DNA from: Pseudidiomarina halophila
GTDB taxonomy: Bacteria; Pseudomonadota; Gammaproteobacteria; Enterobacterales; Alteromonadaceae
DNA: 64,000 bases
NCBI RefSeq assembly: GCF_003987215.1
Contig: NZ_PIPW01000001.1
Coordinates: 1 to 64,000, forward strand
Direction: 5' to 3'
Shown: one piece after another, positions 40,002-48,769 of the stretch
Numbering within the stretch: position 1 is the first letter of the stretch
Layout: every line of letters begins with the position of its first letter
Translations under genes and position numbers: made by a program
Notes under the pieces: generated by a model
Database searches by the model: none
What the model was told of the DNA's origin: nothing
What the model saw: only the letters and a program-made list of their open reading frames with translations

Positions 40002-42649
40002 GATATGTATCCTAAATCTTGTAAGCTATGTTCGCTCTCGGGCACCACAAGCTGAATCACACATTCCTGCTGTAACCCATCTTGCGCATAGCGAATCGTC
40101 ACCAGATGTGCGGCCGCGACGCTAGTTAGATAAAGCAAACCGTCATAGCCAATATGCACTGGCTCCGGACGTTCATCAATGTAAGCCTCAGCTCCTACCG
40201 GAATGAAGGTACCCTCCGAGTCTGTGACGTTCATCATGACACTGTGCAAACTCGAAACCGCGAACTTGATGACCACGCCGCTGCGATAATAAGGCGCGAT
40301 TTCCTGTTGAAGCGACTCGATGTTCGCACTTAACGGTAAGTCAGTGGCATCTAATCGGATGCGATTGCGCTGATAGGCGCGCAGTCGCGGGATAAAAGCG
40401 AAACCATCGGCGTCAGTGGTGGCGACATGTTGATTTTCCGCATAGACGCGAACATCAGCAAAATTGGGCAGGTGGACCAGGCCAAAACTATCGCGCACCG
40501 GTTGGCCAAAAGAAAAGTAGCCGCCGACAAAACTAAGTGATCCGCGAGCGGACGCGCGATAGGCGTCGATACGCTCATTACCGTAGTAACTTGCCTCATA
40601 GTTGCCCACCGCCGTGTTCAACTTAACATCGGCCTGGCTGCGCGATTCATCCAAGAAGCCTTGTCTTAACCGATAGCCAAAACCTGTCCCTACTGGCGCC
40701 TGGCGTAAAACTTGCGCGTAACCCGTGTCGCGTGAGTTGTAATGGGTCGCACCCGTGCTGAAGTTAGACTGTTCGCCAAAAGGAATATTCAAGGACACAG
40801 AGATCTGAAAATCTTCATCCTCTGTTAAAAACTGCAATGCATTAAAAGACAAGTGACCAAACGCGCCCAAATGTTTTGATAAACTGGCGTTAATAAAAGC
40901 AACATCCATATCGTTCTGACGCTGCTCTGTATAAGCTAAGCGCATGCTGCCAAAATCGAGTGAAGACCAACTCAAATACGACGTCAACTGAAACTCCGGG
41001 TAAGGAATAACCTGTTCGTTCGGACTGATACGGAAATCATTTAACGACTTTTGCGCCTCGATACCGAAATTAAAATTACGGCGTTGATGCTGCAGTCCTA
41101 ATTGAATTAATTGACCCTGACCATCGGCATGATGATTTCCCGCTACGGAGAATGTCATTGAATTATTCCAGGGTAAAACCTGTATTCCGCCGACACCCAA
41201 TAACTGATAATCCTCACCAGCGCGTGCTGAAAACTCTGCGGTAAATGCATTACTCACGCCATAACGATGATAAGCATTCGCCAGCCAACCGTCATAATCG
41301 GCGTCGGTTAAGCCGTAATTATTTCTTATCGATCCTAGTGCATAGGAATAATCGTGCAGACCCGCGCGCAATGCTCGCCGATCGGTAAAGTAATTTTGAT
41401 AGGAGACTCGCTGTCGTCCTAATAAATCCGTAACTACCATTTGCACATCGCCATAGCCAGTAATAGTAGGCAGGTCGTCAATACTAAATGGCCCAGTTGG
41501 AATCGTGCGACGAAAACGAAGTGCGTCGTTGATATATAAATCGACGGTGGATGGTTCAGTTGCCAATCCGGTAAATGCGAGCGTCGGTACCTTTATTATT
41601 TCTGGTTGCGTGGTGAAGTTAGTTGCCCACTTTATTCCGGCCAGGCGAATATCGCGGTTCCATCCCGCTGATCCAGTTAACATGTCACCGATATATAAAG
41701 AAGTCATACGCTCTGGAAAATCCGTACGCCAGACAGTATTCAGTCGAATCGATTCAACGGATGAAGTGTCCTCATTATAGCGATGCACGGAAGTTTGGTT
41801 TAAATTTCCCCATCGATTGAAAGCGCCGAATTCCAGAAAACCCGCACCTGTGGTCTGCAGATTATTTTCTGTGGCTGTGAGGTCGTAATTCAAATAGAAG
41901 CCGGGACTTGAAGGTGCCAATTTAATCGGTGAGCGCTGATGTCCCCGTAATTTTATTTCGGCAAATTGGGTCGCTGGTATTTCGATTGCAAGCTGCATAA
42001 GCGCGCGATTGAGTTTGAACTCGACACCGAGATTTCGCAGGGAGTAATAATTTGTCGCGTAATGTTCAAGGAACGGCTGCTCAGGTAGCTTTACCCGCCA
42101 CGCGCTAAGATCCTCGCCGGCGATGAGGATATCATCATTTTTAAATGCCAGCGCCAGTACTGTGCCGAAACCATTCTTCCGATTTAAGGTGACATCAACC
42201 CATAGTTCTTCAACTGCTTCGCTTGCGTCGTGAAAATCAATTACCAGCCGTGGTAAATAACCTTCCATTGCCTTTAAACCAAAAATATCGACAAGCATTG
42301 GCGAATTAAACTCCAGATGCAGGTCTGCAGTGGTTGCATTCACTACTTTATATTTAATTGATTTTATCGCCGGATGTCGCTTTGGAATAATGCGTGGTAG
42401 CCAATTCTGTACAACTTTTGCGTCCGGCAAAGCTAATCTTAGATGAATATCAGTTGCACTACTTTTTGCCATTACGCTGGCGCTTAGCTCACCTCGCCCT
42501 TCAAAAACCAGGCGCGTTTTGTGGGGCTCGCTGCCAAATCGAACACTTTCTATTAATTCCTGCTCTGGCTGTGCTAATACTGTGGGGCTGGTAAGAGCAA
42601 ACAGCATGACAGAAGCTACCAGTGCGAGAATTGAATAGAGGGATGGCAT
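39992..42649 (-). CDS. Archaic chaperone-usher outer-membrane usher with N-terminal AMIN-like domain
   Basis: An 885-residue secreted protein. After the signal peptide (about 1-26), residues 33-140 look like an AMIN domain: ESVRFGSEPHKTRLVFEG, then LHLEFNSPMLVDIFGL and YLPRLVIDFHD, the layout seen in AmiC and PilQ. The usher proper begins at about 147 (ELWVDVTLNRKNG), followed by the 24-strand barrel with a plug and the C-terminal domains (LPNFADVRVYAENQHVATTD and PVHIGYDGLLYLT). Ushers secrete and assemble pilus subunits delivered by the chaperone. AMIN domains bind peptidoglycan or localise envelope complexes, so this usher may be positioned in the wall. Confidence 0.85.
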   Translation of the reverse strand: MPSLYSILALVASVMLFALTSPTVLAQPEQELIESVRFGSEPHKTRLVFEGRGELSASVMAKSSATDIHLRLALPDAKVVQNWLPRIIPKRHPAIKSIKYKVVNATTADLHLEFNSPMLVDIFGLKAMEGYLPRLVIDFHDASEAVEELWVDVTLNRKNGFGTVLALAFKNDDILIAGEDLSAWRVKLPEQPFLEHYATNYYSLRNLGVEFKLNRALMQLAIEIPATQFAEIKLRGHQRSPIKLAPSSPGFYLNYDLTATENNLQTTGAGFLEFGAFNRWGNLNQTSVHRYNEDTSSVESIRLNTVWRTDFPERMTSLYIGDMLTGSAGWNRDIRLAGIKWATNFTTQPEIIKVPTLAFTGLATEPSTVDLYINDALRFRRTIPTGPFSIDDLPTITGYGDVQMVVTDLLGRQRVSYQNYFTDRRALRAGLHDYSYALGSIRNNYGLTDADYDGWLANAYHRYGVSNAFTAEFSARAGEDYQLLGVGGIQVLPWNNSMTFSVAGNHHADGQGQLIQLGLQHQRRNFNFGIEAQKSLNDFRISPNEQVIPYPEFQLTSYLSWSSLDFGSMRLAYTEQRQNDMDVAFINASLSKHLGAFGHLSFNALQFLTEDEDFQISVSLNIPFGEQSNFSTGATHYNSRDTGYAQVLRQAPVGTGFGYRLRQGFLDESRSQADVKLNTAVGNYEASYYGNERIDAYRASARGSLSFVGGYFSFGQPVRDSFGLVHLPNFADVRVYAENQHVATTDADGFAFIPRLRAYQRNRIRLDATDLPLSANIESLQQEIAPYYRSGVVIKFAVSSLHSVMMNVTDSEGTFIPVGAEAYIDERPEPVHIGYDGLLYLTSVAAAHLVTIRYAQDGLQQECVIQLVVPESEHSLQDLGYISCE

Positions 42650-42653
42650 GCGC

Positions 42654-43418
42654 TTAATGCGTAGGTAAGGTTTGAGAAACCGCGTCGCCGAGAATATCTG
42701 CTTTTACGACTAATTCGTTATGCTTTTTAACCTCCGACGATAGCTTCCATTCATAGTAGCTGTTGGGAAGTATGTATATATTTCCTGTCGGTGCGGAGTT
42801 TGTCAGCGCCGGCGGATTTAAAGATAGCTGGTTAATTTTCGCATGCGCGGTACCGGAATTCTCAACCACTAAAAATGAGGAGTCGTCCCGATGCTCAACC
42901 CGCCAGTTTAATTTGTTTTGCGCTGCCTTTTCGGGCGCAATAAATACCGGAATAGATATTCTGAGTGTCATGGCAATGCCGACATTATCTTTCGGTGGCA
43001 GTTCTTCAATCATTAGTCGATAAGACTTTTCAATTTCTGAATCTGGCTTAATGCGCAAGCCAACCCGAACGATTTGCGTTTGATTTGCCGGAATAACAGC
43101 AATAGGGGGCGCGGCAATAAGATCTTTAGTTGCGGTCAGTTGCGTCTTTTGGCCTTCGTGCTGCCAGTTGTAGAGGCGCAATTGAATCGACTTAGGGCGA
43201 TCACTGGCGTTCTTTACGGTGATCGATGCGACAGGATTCTGGGCTGACAAGGTGACGCGCACCGGGGAAACACCCAAGGTATCTGCCTGGCTGGGAAAGC
43301 TGACAAATAACCCCATGATGAGTATGAGTAATGACGTGCGGAAAAGACTGTAAAAAGGCAGGCTAGTTTTACTAGCCTGCGTTACACGGCCTTTTGTTAC
43401 TTCTAAAAGGCTTTGCAT
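42654..43418 (-). CDS. Periplasmic pilus chaperone (PapD-like, CsuC type)
   Basis: A 254-residue protein with a signal peptide (about 30-46) and an immunoglobulin-like fold: LGVSPVRVTLSAQNPVASIT at the N-terminus, the G1-strand region IAMTLRISIPVFIAPEKAAQ, and NPPALTNSAPTGNIYILPNS in domain 2. It binds SCPU subunits in the periplasm and hands them to the usher. The long N-terminal extension before the signal sequence suggests a later start; the leading 25 residues are unlike a signal peptide. The gap to the usher is four bases. Confidence 0.88.
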   Translation of the reverse strand: MQSLLEVTKGRVTQASKTSLPFYSLFRTSLLILIMGLFVSFPSQADTLGVSPVRVTLSAQNPVASITVKNASDRPKSIQLRLYNWQHEGQKTQLTATKDLIAAPPIAVIPANQTQIVRVGLRIKPDSEIEKSYRLMIEELPPKDNVGIAMTLRISIPVFIAPEKAAQNKLNWRVEHRDDSSFLVVENSGTAHAKINQLSLNPPALTNSAPTGNIYILPNSYYEWKLSSEVKKHNELVVKADILGDAVSQTLPTH

Positions 43419-43427
43419 GATTTCACC

Positions 43428-43886
43428 TTAGTAGGTAACTGTTACGGTGACAGTGTCAGCATAAGCGGCGGATACTTTTGCAGCCGGCTGTGGCTCGATG
43501 TTACCGTGAACAGTGAAAGAGGTTGGTGTTGAAAGACCAGCTCCTGTTACCGTCTGTCCTACAGTCGTTCCATCCCAGACAGTGGCATGACCTGCGTCAG
43601 TGAATAAACCATAGGCTAAAGTTTCAGCGCCGTCGATCATAGTCCACGTATTTGCAGAAGCTAGCGTTACTACACCTGATGATCCTGACGTACAGGCGAC
43701 ATCAAGTGTAGCTGTACCGCTTGTGCCAACAGATGGGTCAAATGCGCCAAAGGCTAATGGGTTAGTGGTGATCTGACAGCTTGCGGCGACTTCAGCTGAT
43801 ACTTCAAAGGTAGAAGTTTCAGTAGCTGCGTGGGCCGTGGTGATCATCGCTGATGCGAATAAAGACGTTAAGATTAGCTTTTTCAT
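43428..43886 (-). CDS. SCPU-domain major pilin (CsuA/B-like)
   Basis: About 152 residues from the ATG at 43886, preceded by GGAG seven bases ahead. A signal peptide (LILTSLFASAMITTAHA) is followed by TSTFEVSAEVAASCQITTNP and DVACTSGSSGVVTLASA, and by a closing YADTVTVTVTY strand. The two Cys should form the conserved disulfide. As the first and smallest gene of the leftward operon it is probably the rod subunit. The operon is minimal: rod, chaperone, usher, tip. Confidence 0.85.
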   Translation of the reverse strand: MKKLILTSLFASAMITTAHAATETSTFEVSAEVAASCQITTNPLAFGAFDPSVGTSGTATLDVACTSGSSGVVTLASANTWTMIDGAETLAYGLFTDAGHATVWDGTTVGQTVTGAGLSTPTSFTVHGNIEPQPAAKVSAAYADTVTVTVTY

Positions 43887-44297
43887 ATGTGTTCTCCACA
43901 ACATTTGTGAGCGTAAGATTACGCAGAAGAACAACCTTGAGAGGAGGACAAAACAACAAGTGGTCGGATGCCACTATGTCGCTCCAAAAAGCCACAGCAG
44001 AACAAGAGATGAAGATATCTCGTAGAAACATTGTGTGGTGGTTCCTCGATCATGGGTGGTCATTGCTGACAACCTTTAGACAGGTAACTTTGCGCCATCA
44101 CCTTTCGATGATTTTGCCTTTATCAACTCAACGTTGCAAAACCAAGCGCCTAATTGTATAGACAGCTTGTGGAACCATCTTTTCACGTTTATCCGGTGAA
44201 CGCAATAGCAGGGGCTGCCCTTACAATGTAAAGATTTAGGAGGGGCAGCCCCTGCTTCTGAAAGTGTCTTTACAATGTAAGGGCAGCCCCTTCTGGG
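43887..44297. other. Pilus operon upstream region
   Basis: This 411-bp stretch includes the pilin leader, a short palindrome GCGTAAGATTACGC (43911-43924) just upstream of the ribosome site on the minus strand, and the composite repeat at 44207-44294. The palindrome is a candidate operator or 5'-UTR hairpin. No clear promoter core was identified. Confidence 0.5.
44207..44294. repeat. GGGGCTGCC composite repeat, inverted type B pair
   Basis: Type B, a central GGGGCAGCCCC, then an inverted type B, the same arrangement as at 38729-38816. It ends four bases from the stop of the second cysQ copy. Confidence 0.85.
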
Positions 44298-45074
44298 CTA
44301 TTTGGCGATAAGGTGCGGATTCAAAAGGGATTCTTTGGTGCTGTAGGATAATGGCTTATGTTCGAGTGTGTTCACTTCTCCACCAGCGGCGAGCACGATT
44401 GCATGCGCGGCTGCGGTATCCCATTCTGAGGTGGGGCCAAGACGCGGGTAGAGGTCGGCTGCGCTTTCGGCGATCAGGCATAACTTTAACGAACTACCCA
44501 TCGGTACCATTTCATATGGCTGTTTCAGCTTATCGAGGTATGCTTGCATATCGGGTGACTGATGTGAGCGTGAGCCGACTACCTTGAGCTTTTCCGGATC
44601 TGGATTCTGGCGTGCCCAAATGGGAGTCGAATTTTTAAATGCGCCAAGTTGCTGGGCTGCACTGTACATGGTGTCTATGGCGGGCGCGTAAACGACACCA
44701 GCAACTGGTTGATGTTGGTGAATGAGGGCAATATTGACAGTGAATTCGCCGTTACGCTTGATGAACTCTTTGGTACCGTCGAGCGGATCGATGAGCCAGT
44801 AGGTCTGCCAATTTTGTCGCTCTTTCCAGCTGATCGCCGCAGATTCTTCGGAGAGTTGCGGTAAGTTTGCGAGAGTGTCGTTTGATATATTTGTGAGCTG
44901 CGTGTGAATTATTTCGTGTGCAGCTAAATCAGCTAGCGTGAGCGGGCTTTCGTCGCCTTTCGCTTGCACCGCGATGCGTGTGGCGAAGTCATTTGCTTCA
45001 TAATACTTCATGATCGCGGCGCCGGCCTGGCGCGCGACCGCTTCAACTTCTTTCAACACTTGCTCGCTGATCAT
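44298..45074 (-). CDS. cysQ: 3'(2'),5'-bisphosphate nucleotidase CysQ, copy 2
   Basis: A 258-residue paralogue of the protein at 35385, the same length and very similar throughout (about three quarters of residues by eye). The metal-binding motifs LPQLSEES, DPLDGTKEF and WDTAAAHAI are intact. Where copy 1 has IHKGQPLAG, encoded by a repeat, this copy has IHQHQPVAG and no repeat at DNA level. It stands alone away from the cys genes. Either a recent duplication with separate upkeep or a dosage effect linked to heavy PAPS use would explain two copies. Confidence 0.93.
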   Translation of the reverse strand: MISEQVLKEVEAVARQAGAAIMKYYEANDFATRIAVQAKGDESPLTLADLAAHEIIHTQLTNISNDTLANLPQLSEESAAISWKERQNWQTYWLIDPLDGTKEFIKRNGEFTVNIALIHQHQPVAGVVYAPAIDTMYSAAQQLGAFKNSTPIWARQNPDPEKLKVVGSRSHQSPDMQAYLDKLKQPYEMVPMGSSLKLCLIAESAADLYPRLGPTSEWDTAAAHAIVLAAGGEVNTLEHKPLSYSTKESLLNPHLIAK

Positions 45075-45150
45075 AGTGCAGTCCCTGTTTATGAGATAAG
45101 TTCATCGAATCAGCGGCAAATGTTAGGCTTTTTGGGCCAAGACGGCCACA

Positions 45151-45426
45151 CTAAAAGTCGAAAAGCTCACCCAGCAGACTTTTCTTTTTGCGTTTTTTGT
45201 AGTCATAACTATCGCTTGGATTTTGATAGTGAGGCTGTTGCGTATGTCGTGGTTCAGGCGCTGGAGCGGGTCGTGCTTGCGGAGCTTCAGGCTGCGTACG
45301 TTCGATGATTTTATCGAGCTCGCCACGATCGAGCCAAACGCCCCGGCATTTAGGACAATAGTCGATTTCCACACCTTGTCGTTCGGTCATCATTAAATTC
45401 TCATCAGCACATACTGGACATTTCAT
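45151..45426 (-). CDS. TFIIB-type zinc-ribbon protein
   Basis: About 91 residues from an ATG at 45426. Two CxxC pairs (MKCPVCADENLMM and IDYCPKCRGVWLDRGELDKI) form a zf-TFIIB ribbon of the kind found in many short uncharacterised bacterial proteins. A Pro/Ala/Gln-rich linker leads to a basic, Phe-ended tail (KKRKKKSLLGELFDF). Function unknown. Confidence 0.8.
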   Translation of the reverse strand: MKCPVCADENLMMTERQGVEIDYCPKCRGVWLDRGELDKIIERTQPEAPQARPAPAPEPRHTQQPHYQNPSDSYDYKKRKKKSLLGELFDF

Positions 45427-45508
45427 AGATTCCACCTGGTTGTATTGGTTTATTTGTATTTAAGATACAGGAATTGCCGCGAAAGTTCCTTTACTATAAC
45501 AAACCTCA

Positions 45509-45571
45509 AGGAGGGGCTGCCCTTACAATGTAAAGACGTTTTCAGGAAGGGGGGCTGCCCCTGCTGCTGAT
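45509..45571. repeat. GGGGCTGCC composite repeat upstream of galE
   Basis: A type B unit with TTACAATGTAAAGACG followed by a core GGGGCTGCCCCTGCTG. It lies in the divergent gap between the zinc-ribbon gene and galE, 70 bp before the galE start. Confidence 0.8.
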
Positions 45572-45640
45572 ACCTGTGCATTTCCCGCACGGAAAAAGCT
45601 ATACTCGCGGCATCAGTAGGGATCCAGACAAGGTCAAAGA

Positions 45641-46657
45641 ATGATTTTAGTAACGGGTGGCGCAGGCTACATCGGCTCGCACACGGTGGTGGAATTGCTG
45701 CAAAGCGGTCATGAACTATTGGTGATCGATAATCTCTGTAACGGTTCAGCGGAAAGCTTACGCCGCGTGGCGGAAATCACTGGCAAGGAAGTCGCCTTTC
45801 AAGAGGGTGATATACGGGATGCTGACTTTTTACGTGAGATATTTCGCAATAACGCTATTGATACTGTCTTACATTTTGCTGGGCTAAGAGTTATCGGCGA
45901 AAGTATTCGAGTTCCACTGCGTTATTATGAAAATAACGTGGTTGGCACGCTTACCTTATGCCAGGTTATGGCGGAATTCGATGTAAAAAAGATTGTTTTT
46001 TCATCCTCAGCTGCAGTCTATGGTGATCCCGCGTCGGTACCCATCCGAGAGGATGCTCAGGTTGGTGGCACAACCAATCCTTATGGCACCTCGAAGTATA
46101 TGGTGGAACGTATGCTGGAGGATATCTGCCTATCAGACCCTAAGTGGTCGGCGATGGTGTTGCGCTATTTTAACCCGGTTGGGGCGCATTCATCAGGAAA
46201 AATTGGTGAGGATCCAAACGACATTCCGAATAATCTTTTGCCCTACATTGCGCAAGTAGCTATCGGAAAATTGCCAAAACTGAGCGTATTTGGCAGTGAT
46301 TACGACACCGTTGATGGCACTGGTGTGCGTGACTACATCCATGTCGTTGACTTGGCTCGCGGGCATCTTGCGGCGTTAGATTGTTTAGCAAATACTCAGG
46401 GGGCGGGCTTTGAAGCAATTAATTTAGGCACGGGTAATGGTTATTCGGTATTAGAGATGGTGCGAGCTTTTGAGGCTGCATCGGGGCGCGATGTTCCGTT
46501 TCAAATCGTCGATCGCCGACCTGGTGATATTGCCAAGTGCTATGCTGATCCCCGCACGGCCATGGAGCGTTTGTCTTGGCGCGCTGAACATAATCTTGAA
46601 GATATGATGCGTGATACCTGGAAGTGGCAGTCGCAGAATCCATGGGGATACCGCTGA
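45641..46657 (+). CDS. galE: UDP-glucose 4-epimerase
   Basis: A 338-residue NAD-dependent enzyme interconverting UDP-glucose and UDP-galactose, exactly the Escherichia length. [17 protein letters not shown] is the dinucleotide-binding loop, YGTSKYMVE holds the catalytic Tyr and Lys, and RYFNPVGAH follows. It has no gal operon partners here and probably supplies sugars for surface polymers. A Coa1-like gene begins 28 bp later. Confidence 0.96.
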   Translation: MILVTGGAGYIGSHTVVELLQSGHELLVIDNLCNGSAESLRRVAEITGKEVAFQEGDIRDADFLREIFRNNAIDTVLHFAGLRVIGESIRVPLRYYENNVVGTLTLCQVMAEFDVKKIVFSSSAAVYGDPASVPIREDAQVGGTTNPYGTSKYMVERMLEDICLSDPKWSAMVLRYFNPVGAHSSGKIGEDPNDIPNNLLPYIAQVAIGKLPKLSVFGSDYDTVDGTGVRDYIHVVDLARGHLAALDCLANTQGAGFEAINLGTGNGYSVLEMVRAFEAASGRDVPFQIVDRRPGDIAKCYADPRTAMERLSWRAEHNLEDMMRDTWKWQSQNPWGYR

Positions 46658-46685
46658 TTTCGAGCTTCTAAAAAGGACTGATAAG

Positions 46686-47075
46686 TTGAAACGTGATCTT
46701 AAGTGGTTGATTTTTGGTTTGAGTATCGCGGCCTTCTTGGCGGCGGTTTTTGCTTTGCTTATTTATTTTTTGATGAACCTTGTCAAAGGTGAAGCTTATG
46801 AACTTTCGCTTGCGGCTGTTTCAGAGCATGCTGCGGTGCAGACCTTGATAGGTGAGCCAATTGAGCCGGGATTGTTGGTGCTTGGCAACGTGAATATCAG
46901 AGGCCCTGGCGGCAATGCTGAGCTGCAGTACGACGTTGCGGGTCCTAAGGGAGAAGCTACGGTTTATGCGTACGCCATCCGTGATGCCGGTGAGTGGCAG
47001 CTGACGCGTGTGATTGTTGACGTGGACGGCGCGCGCGAGCGGCTGGATGTTGTGGCGCCGAACGACTCGCTTTAG
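46686..47075 (+). CDS. Coa1-like single-pass membrane protein
   Basis: About 129 residues from a TTG at 46686 with AAGGA at the right distance; no ATG or GTG serves the same frame without overlapping galE. A membrane helix (WLIFGLSIAAFLAAVFALLI) is followed by a soluble domain in which AVSEHAAVQTLIGEPIEPG and NAELQYDVAGPKGEATVYAY match the cytochrome oxidase complex assembly protein 1 (Coa1) pattern. Bacterial homologues have no proven role. It could equally be a generic envelope protein. Confidence 0.65.
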   Translation: MKRDLKWLIFGLSIAAFLAAVFALLIYFLMNLVKGEAYELSLAAVSEHAAVQTLIGEPIEPGLLVLGNVNIRGPGGNAELQYDVAGPKGEATVYAYAIRDAGEWQLTRVIVDVDGARERLDVVAPNDSL

Positions 47076-47087
47076 AAGGTTCGGAGG

Positions 47088-48599
47088 TTAGGGAGAGGGG
47101 GCTGCCCCTTCTGCGAGCAGGGCGGCGAGGGTGCGGCGGGCGTCGTCGTCGCCGTGGATGAGGCGGATTTCGCCGACGGGCGGTGAGGCGCTGCGGACGA
47201 AGTCGATAAGCTCGGCTTGGTCGGCATGAGCGGAGTAGCCGCCAAGGGTGTGGATGCCCGCGCGGATGATGATTCGCTCGCCGTCGAGGTCGACGTAGCC
47301 ACCGCCAGGGCCATAATGTTGAATTGCGCGTCCCGGGGTACCAGCCGCCTGATAGCCGACAAAGATGACGTCGGTGCGCGGGTCAGGAAGTAGGGCTTTT
47401 AAGTAATTCACCATCCGTCCGCCCGCACACATGCCGCTGGCGGCGATTACGATGCAAGGTTCTCCGGAAGATTTCAGAAAGTTCACAATATGCTCATGGT
47501 CAGCGTGGCTCTCGACTGTATGCAAGCGCGAGAAATCAAGGGGGTTGCGGCCTTTGGCCTGCAATGCCAAAGCTTCCTGATCCCATAAATTGGTCAACTG
47601 CTGATAAAGCGCGGTGAATTCGGCGGCCATCGGCGAATCGAGTATGACGGTTATCTTCGGCCAAATTCCTTCATTACTGGCAATAATGCCCTCGATCTCA
47701 TACAACAGCTCCTGAGTACGGCCGATGCTAAAAGCCGGAATGAGTACTGCGCCGCCGTCTGAAACACAACGCTCGATAACGGCGCGTAACCGTGACGAGC
47801 GGTCGACGCGTGACTCGTGCAGGCGGTTGCCGTAGGTGCTCTCCAGAAACAATAAGTCGGCGCGCTCAAGTGGTTGTGGATCGGGTAATAACGGGGTATT
47901 GCGACAGCCGAGGTCACCGGAAAAGACGACGCGGTAACCCTCTGGTAAATCGAATAATGCTTCACAAGTAAGGGGGTCTGGTGTGGCGGTTGAAAGCGAG
48001 CTGGCACTAAAGTTTTTTACCCACTCGAACTCGACATAAGCGGACCCAAGAATATGTCCAGCCTGACGAAACCGGAGCCGAACTGCGCTCGCAGCATCCG
48101 CCGACCCCGCAGCTCCCGCAGCATCCGCCGACCCCGCAGCTCCCGCCGCATCCGCCGACCCCACAGCACCCGCCGCCAGCCAACACCAGTCATCATAGTC
48201 CACAGGCACCAGCATGCGGCGTAAGCGATTAAGCACCGCAGCTATCAAGGCGGGGTCCCGGGTGAGGCCAATTTTGAGTGCATCGTCGATCACCAGCGGC
48301 AGTAAATGCGCGGTCGCTGTGGTGCAGTAAATTGGACCAGTAAATCCTGCCATAAGCAGATAGGGCACACGGCCAACGTGGTCAATATGGGTGTGAGTAA
48401 TCACTAACGCTTGCACCGCGTCGAGCGGAAATTCGATTTCTGGTGAGGACGGGCCTGCTCCACCGCCGGATGTCTCAGCGCCCTGAAATAGTCCACAATC
48501 GATAAGCACTGAGCAGGACTCACCGAGGAAAAGTTCGTGACAGGAGCCGGTCACGCCAGCGAATGCGCCATGATGTTTAACCTTAGGTGGCGTGGTCAT
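47088..48599 (-). CDS. Beta-CASP metallo-beta-lactamase-fold RNase-like protein
   Basis: A 503-residue protein of the RNA-processing MBL class. Metal motifs: HTHIDH (69-74), VFSGDLG, and GYSAHADQAEL near the C-terminus; the beta-CASP part includes AFSIGRTQELLYEIEG, DSPMAAEFTALYQQL and IAASGMCAGGRMVNYL. Such enzymes act as endo- or exoribonucleases. An Ala/Gly-rich insertion at about residues 144-170 is a triple 9-residue repeat (48091-48171). Its last codons and stop overlap a GGGGCTGCC repeat. Confidence 0.88.
   Translation of the reverse strand: MTTPPKVKHHGAFAGVTGSCHELFLGESCSVLIDCGLFQGAETSGGGAGPSSPEIEFPLDAVQALVITHTHIDHVGRVPYLLMAGFTGPIYCTTATAHLLPLVIDDALKIGLTRDPALIAAVLNRLRRMLVPVDYDDWCWLAAGAVGSADAAGAAGSADAAGAAGSADAASAVRLRFRQAGHILGSAYVEFEWVKNFSASSLSTATPDPLTCEALFDLPEGYRVVFSGDLGCRNTPLLPDPQPLERADLLFLESTYGNRLHESRVDRSSRLRAVIERCVSDGGAVLIPAFSIGRTQELLYEIEGIIASNEGIWPKITVILDSPMAAEFTALYQQLTNLWDQEALALQAKGRNPLDFSRLHTVESHADHEHIVNFLKSSGEPCIVIAASGMCAGGRMVNYLKALLPDPRTDVIFVGYQAAGTPGRAIQHYGPGGGYVDLDGERIIIRAGIHTLGGYSAHADQAELIDFVRSASPPVGEIRLIHGDDDARRTLAALLAEGAAPSP
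47091..47112. repeat. GGGGCTGCC core at the end of the nuclease gene
   Basis: A core (GAGGGGGCTGCCCCTTCTG) that encodes the last residues EGAAPSP of the leftward nuclease gene and sits 16 bp from the convergent Coa1-like stop. Confidence 0.7.
48091..48171. repeat. Three 27-bp tandem repeats inside the nuclease gene
   Basis: Units 48091-48117, 48118-48144 and 48145-48171, the first two identical and the third with a few changes. In frame they encode copies of AGSADAAGA. Being a multiple of three, copy-number change would not break the frame. Confidence 0.85.
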
Positions 48600-48769
48600 G
48601 CTCTATTATCCTTAAATAAAAAAACATCGAAGAAACAAAAACATAACTCCATGTATGAATATCTGCAAGTAAAAAGTCTGCAAAGGTTGTCGCTAAAAGT
48701 AACTCCCGCTATAATCTTCGCCTATAAGGAATGCCCGAAAGCCATTCATTTACTGGGATGTAAATACGC

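Noticed and set aside
35241-45571. CRISPR-like repetition of the GGGGCTGCC elements
   Set aside because: Spacing is irregular, the units vary in order and orientation, there are genes between them and no cas genes are present.
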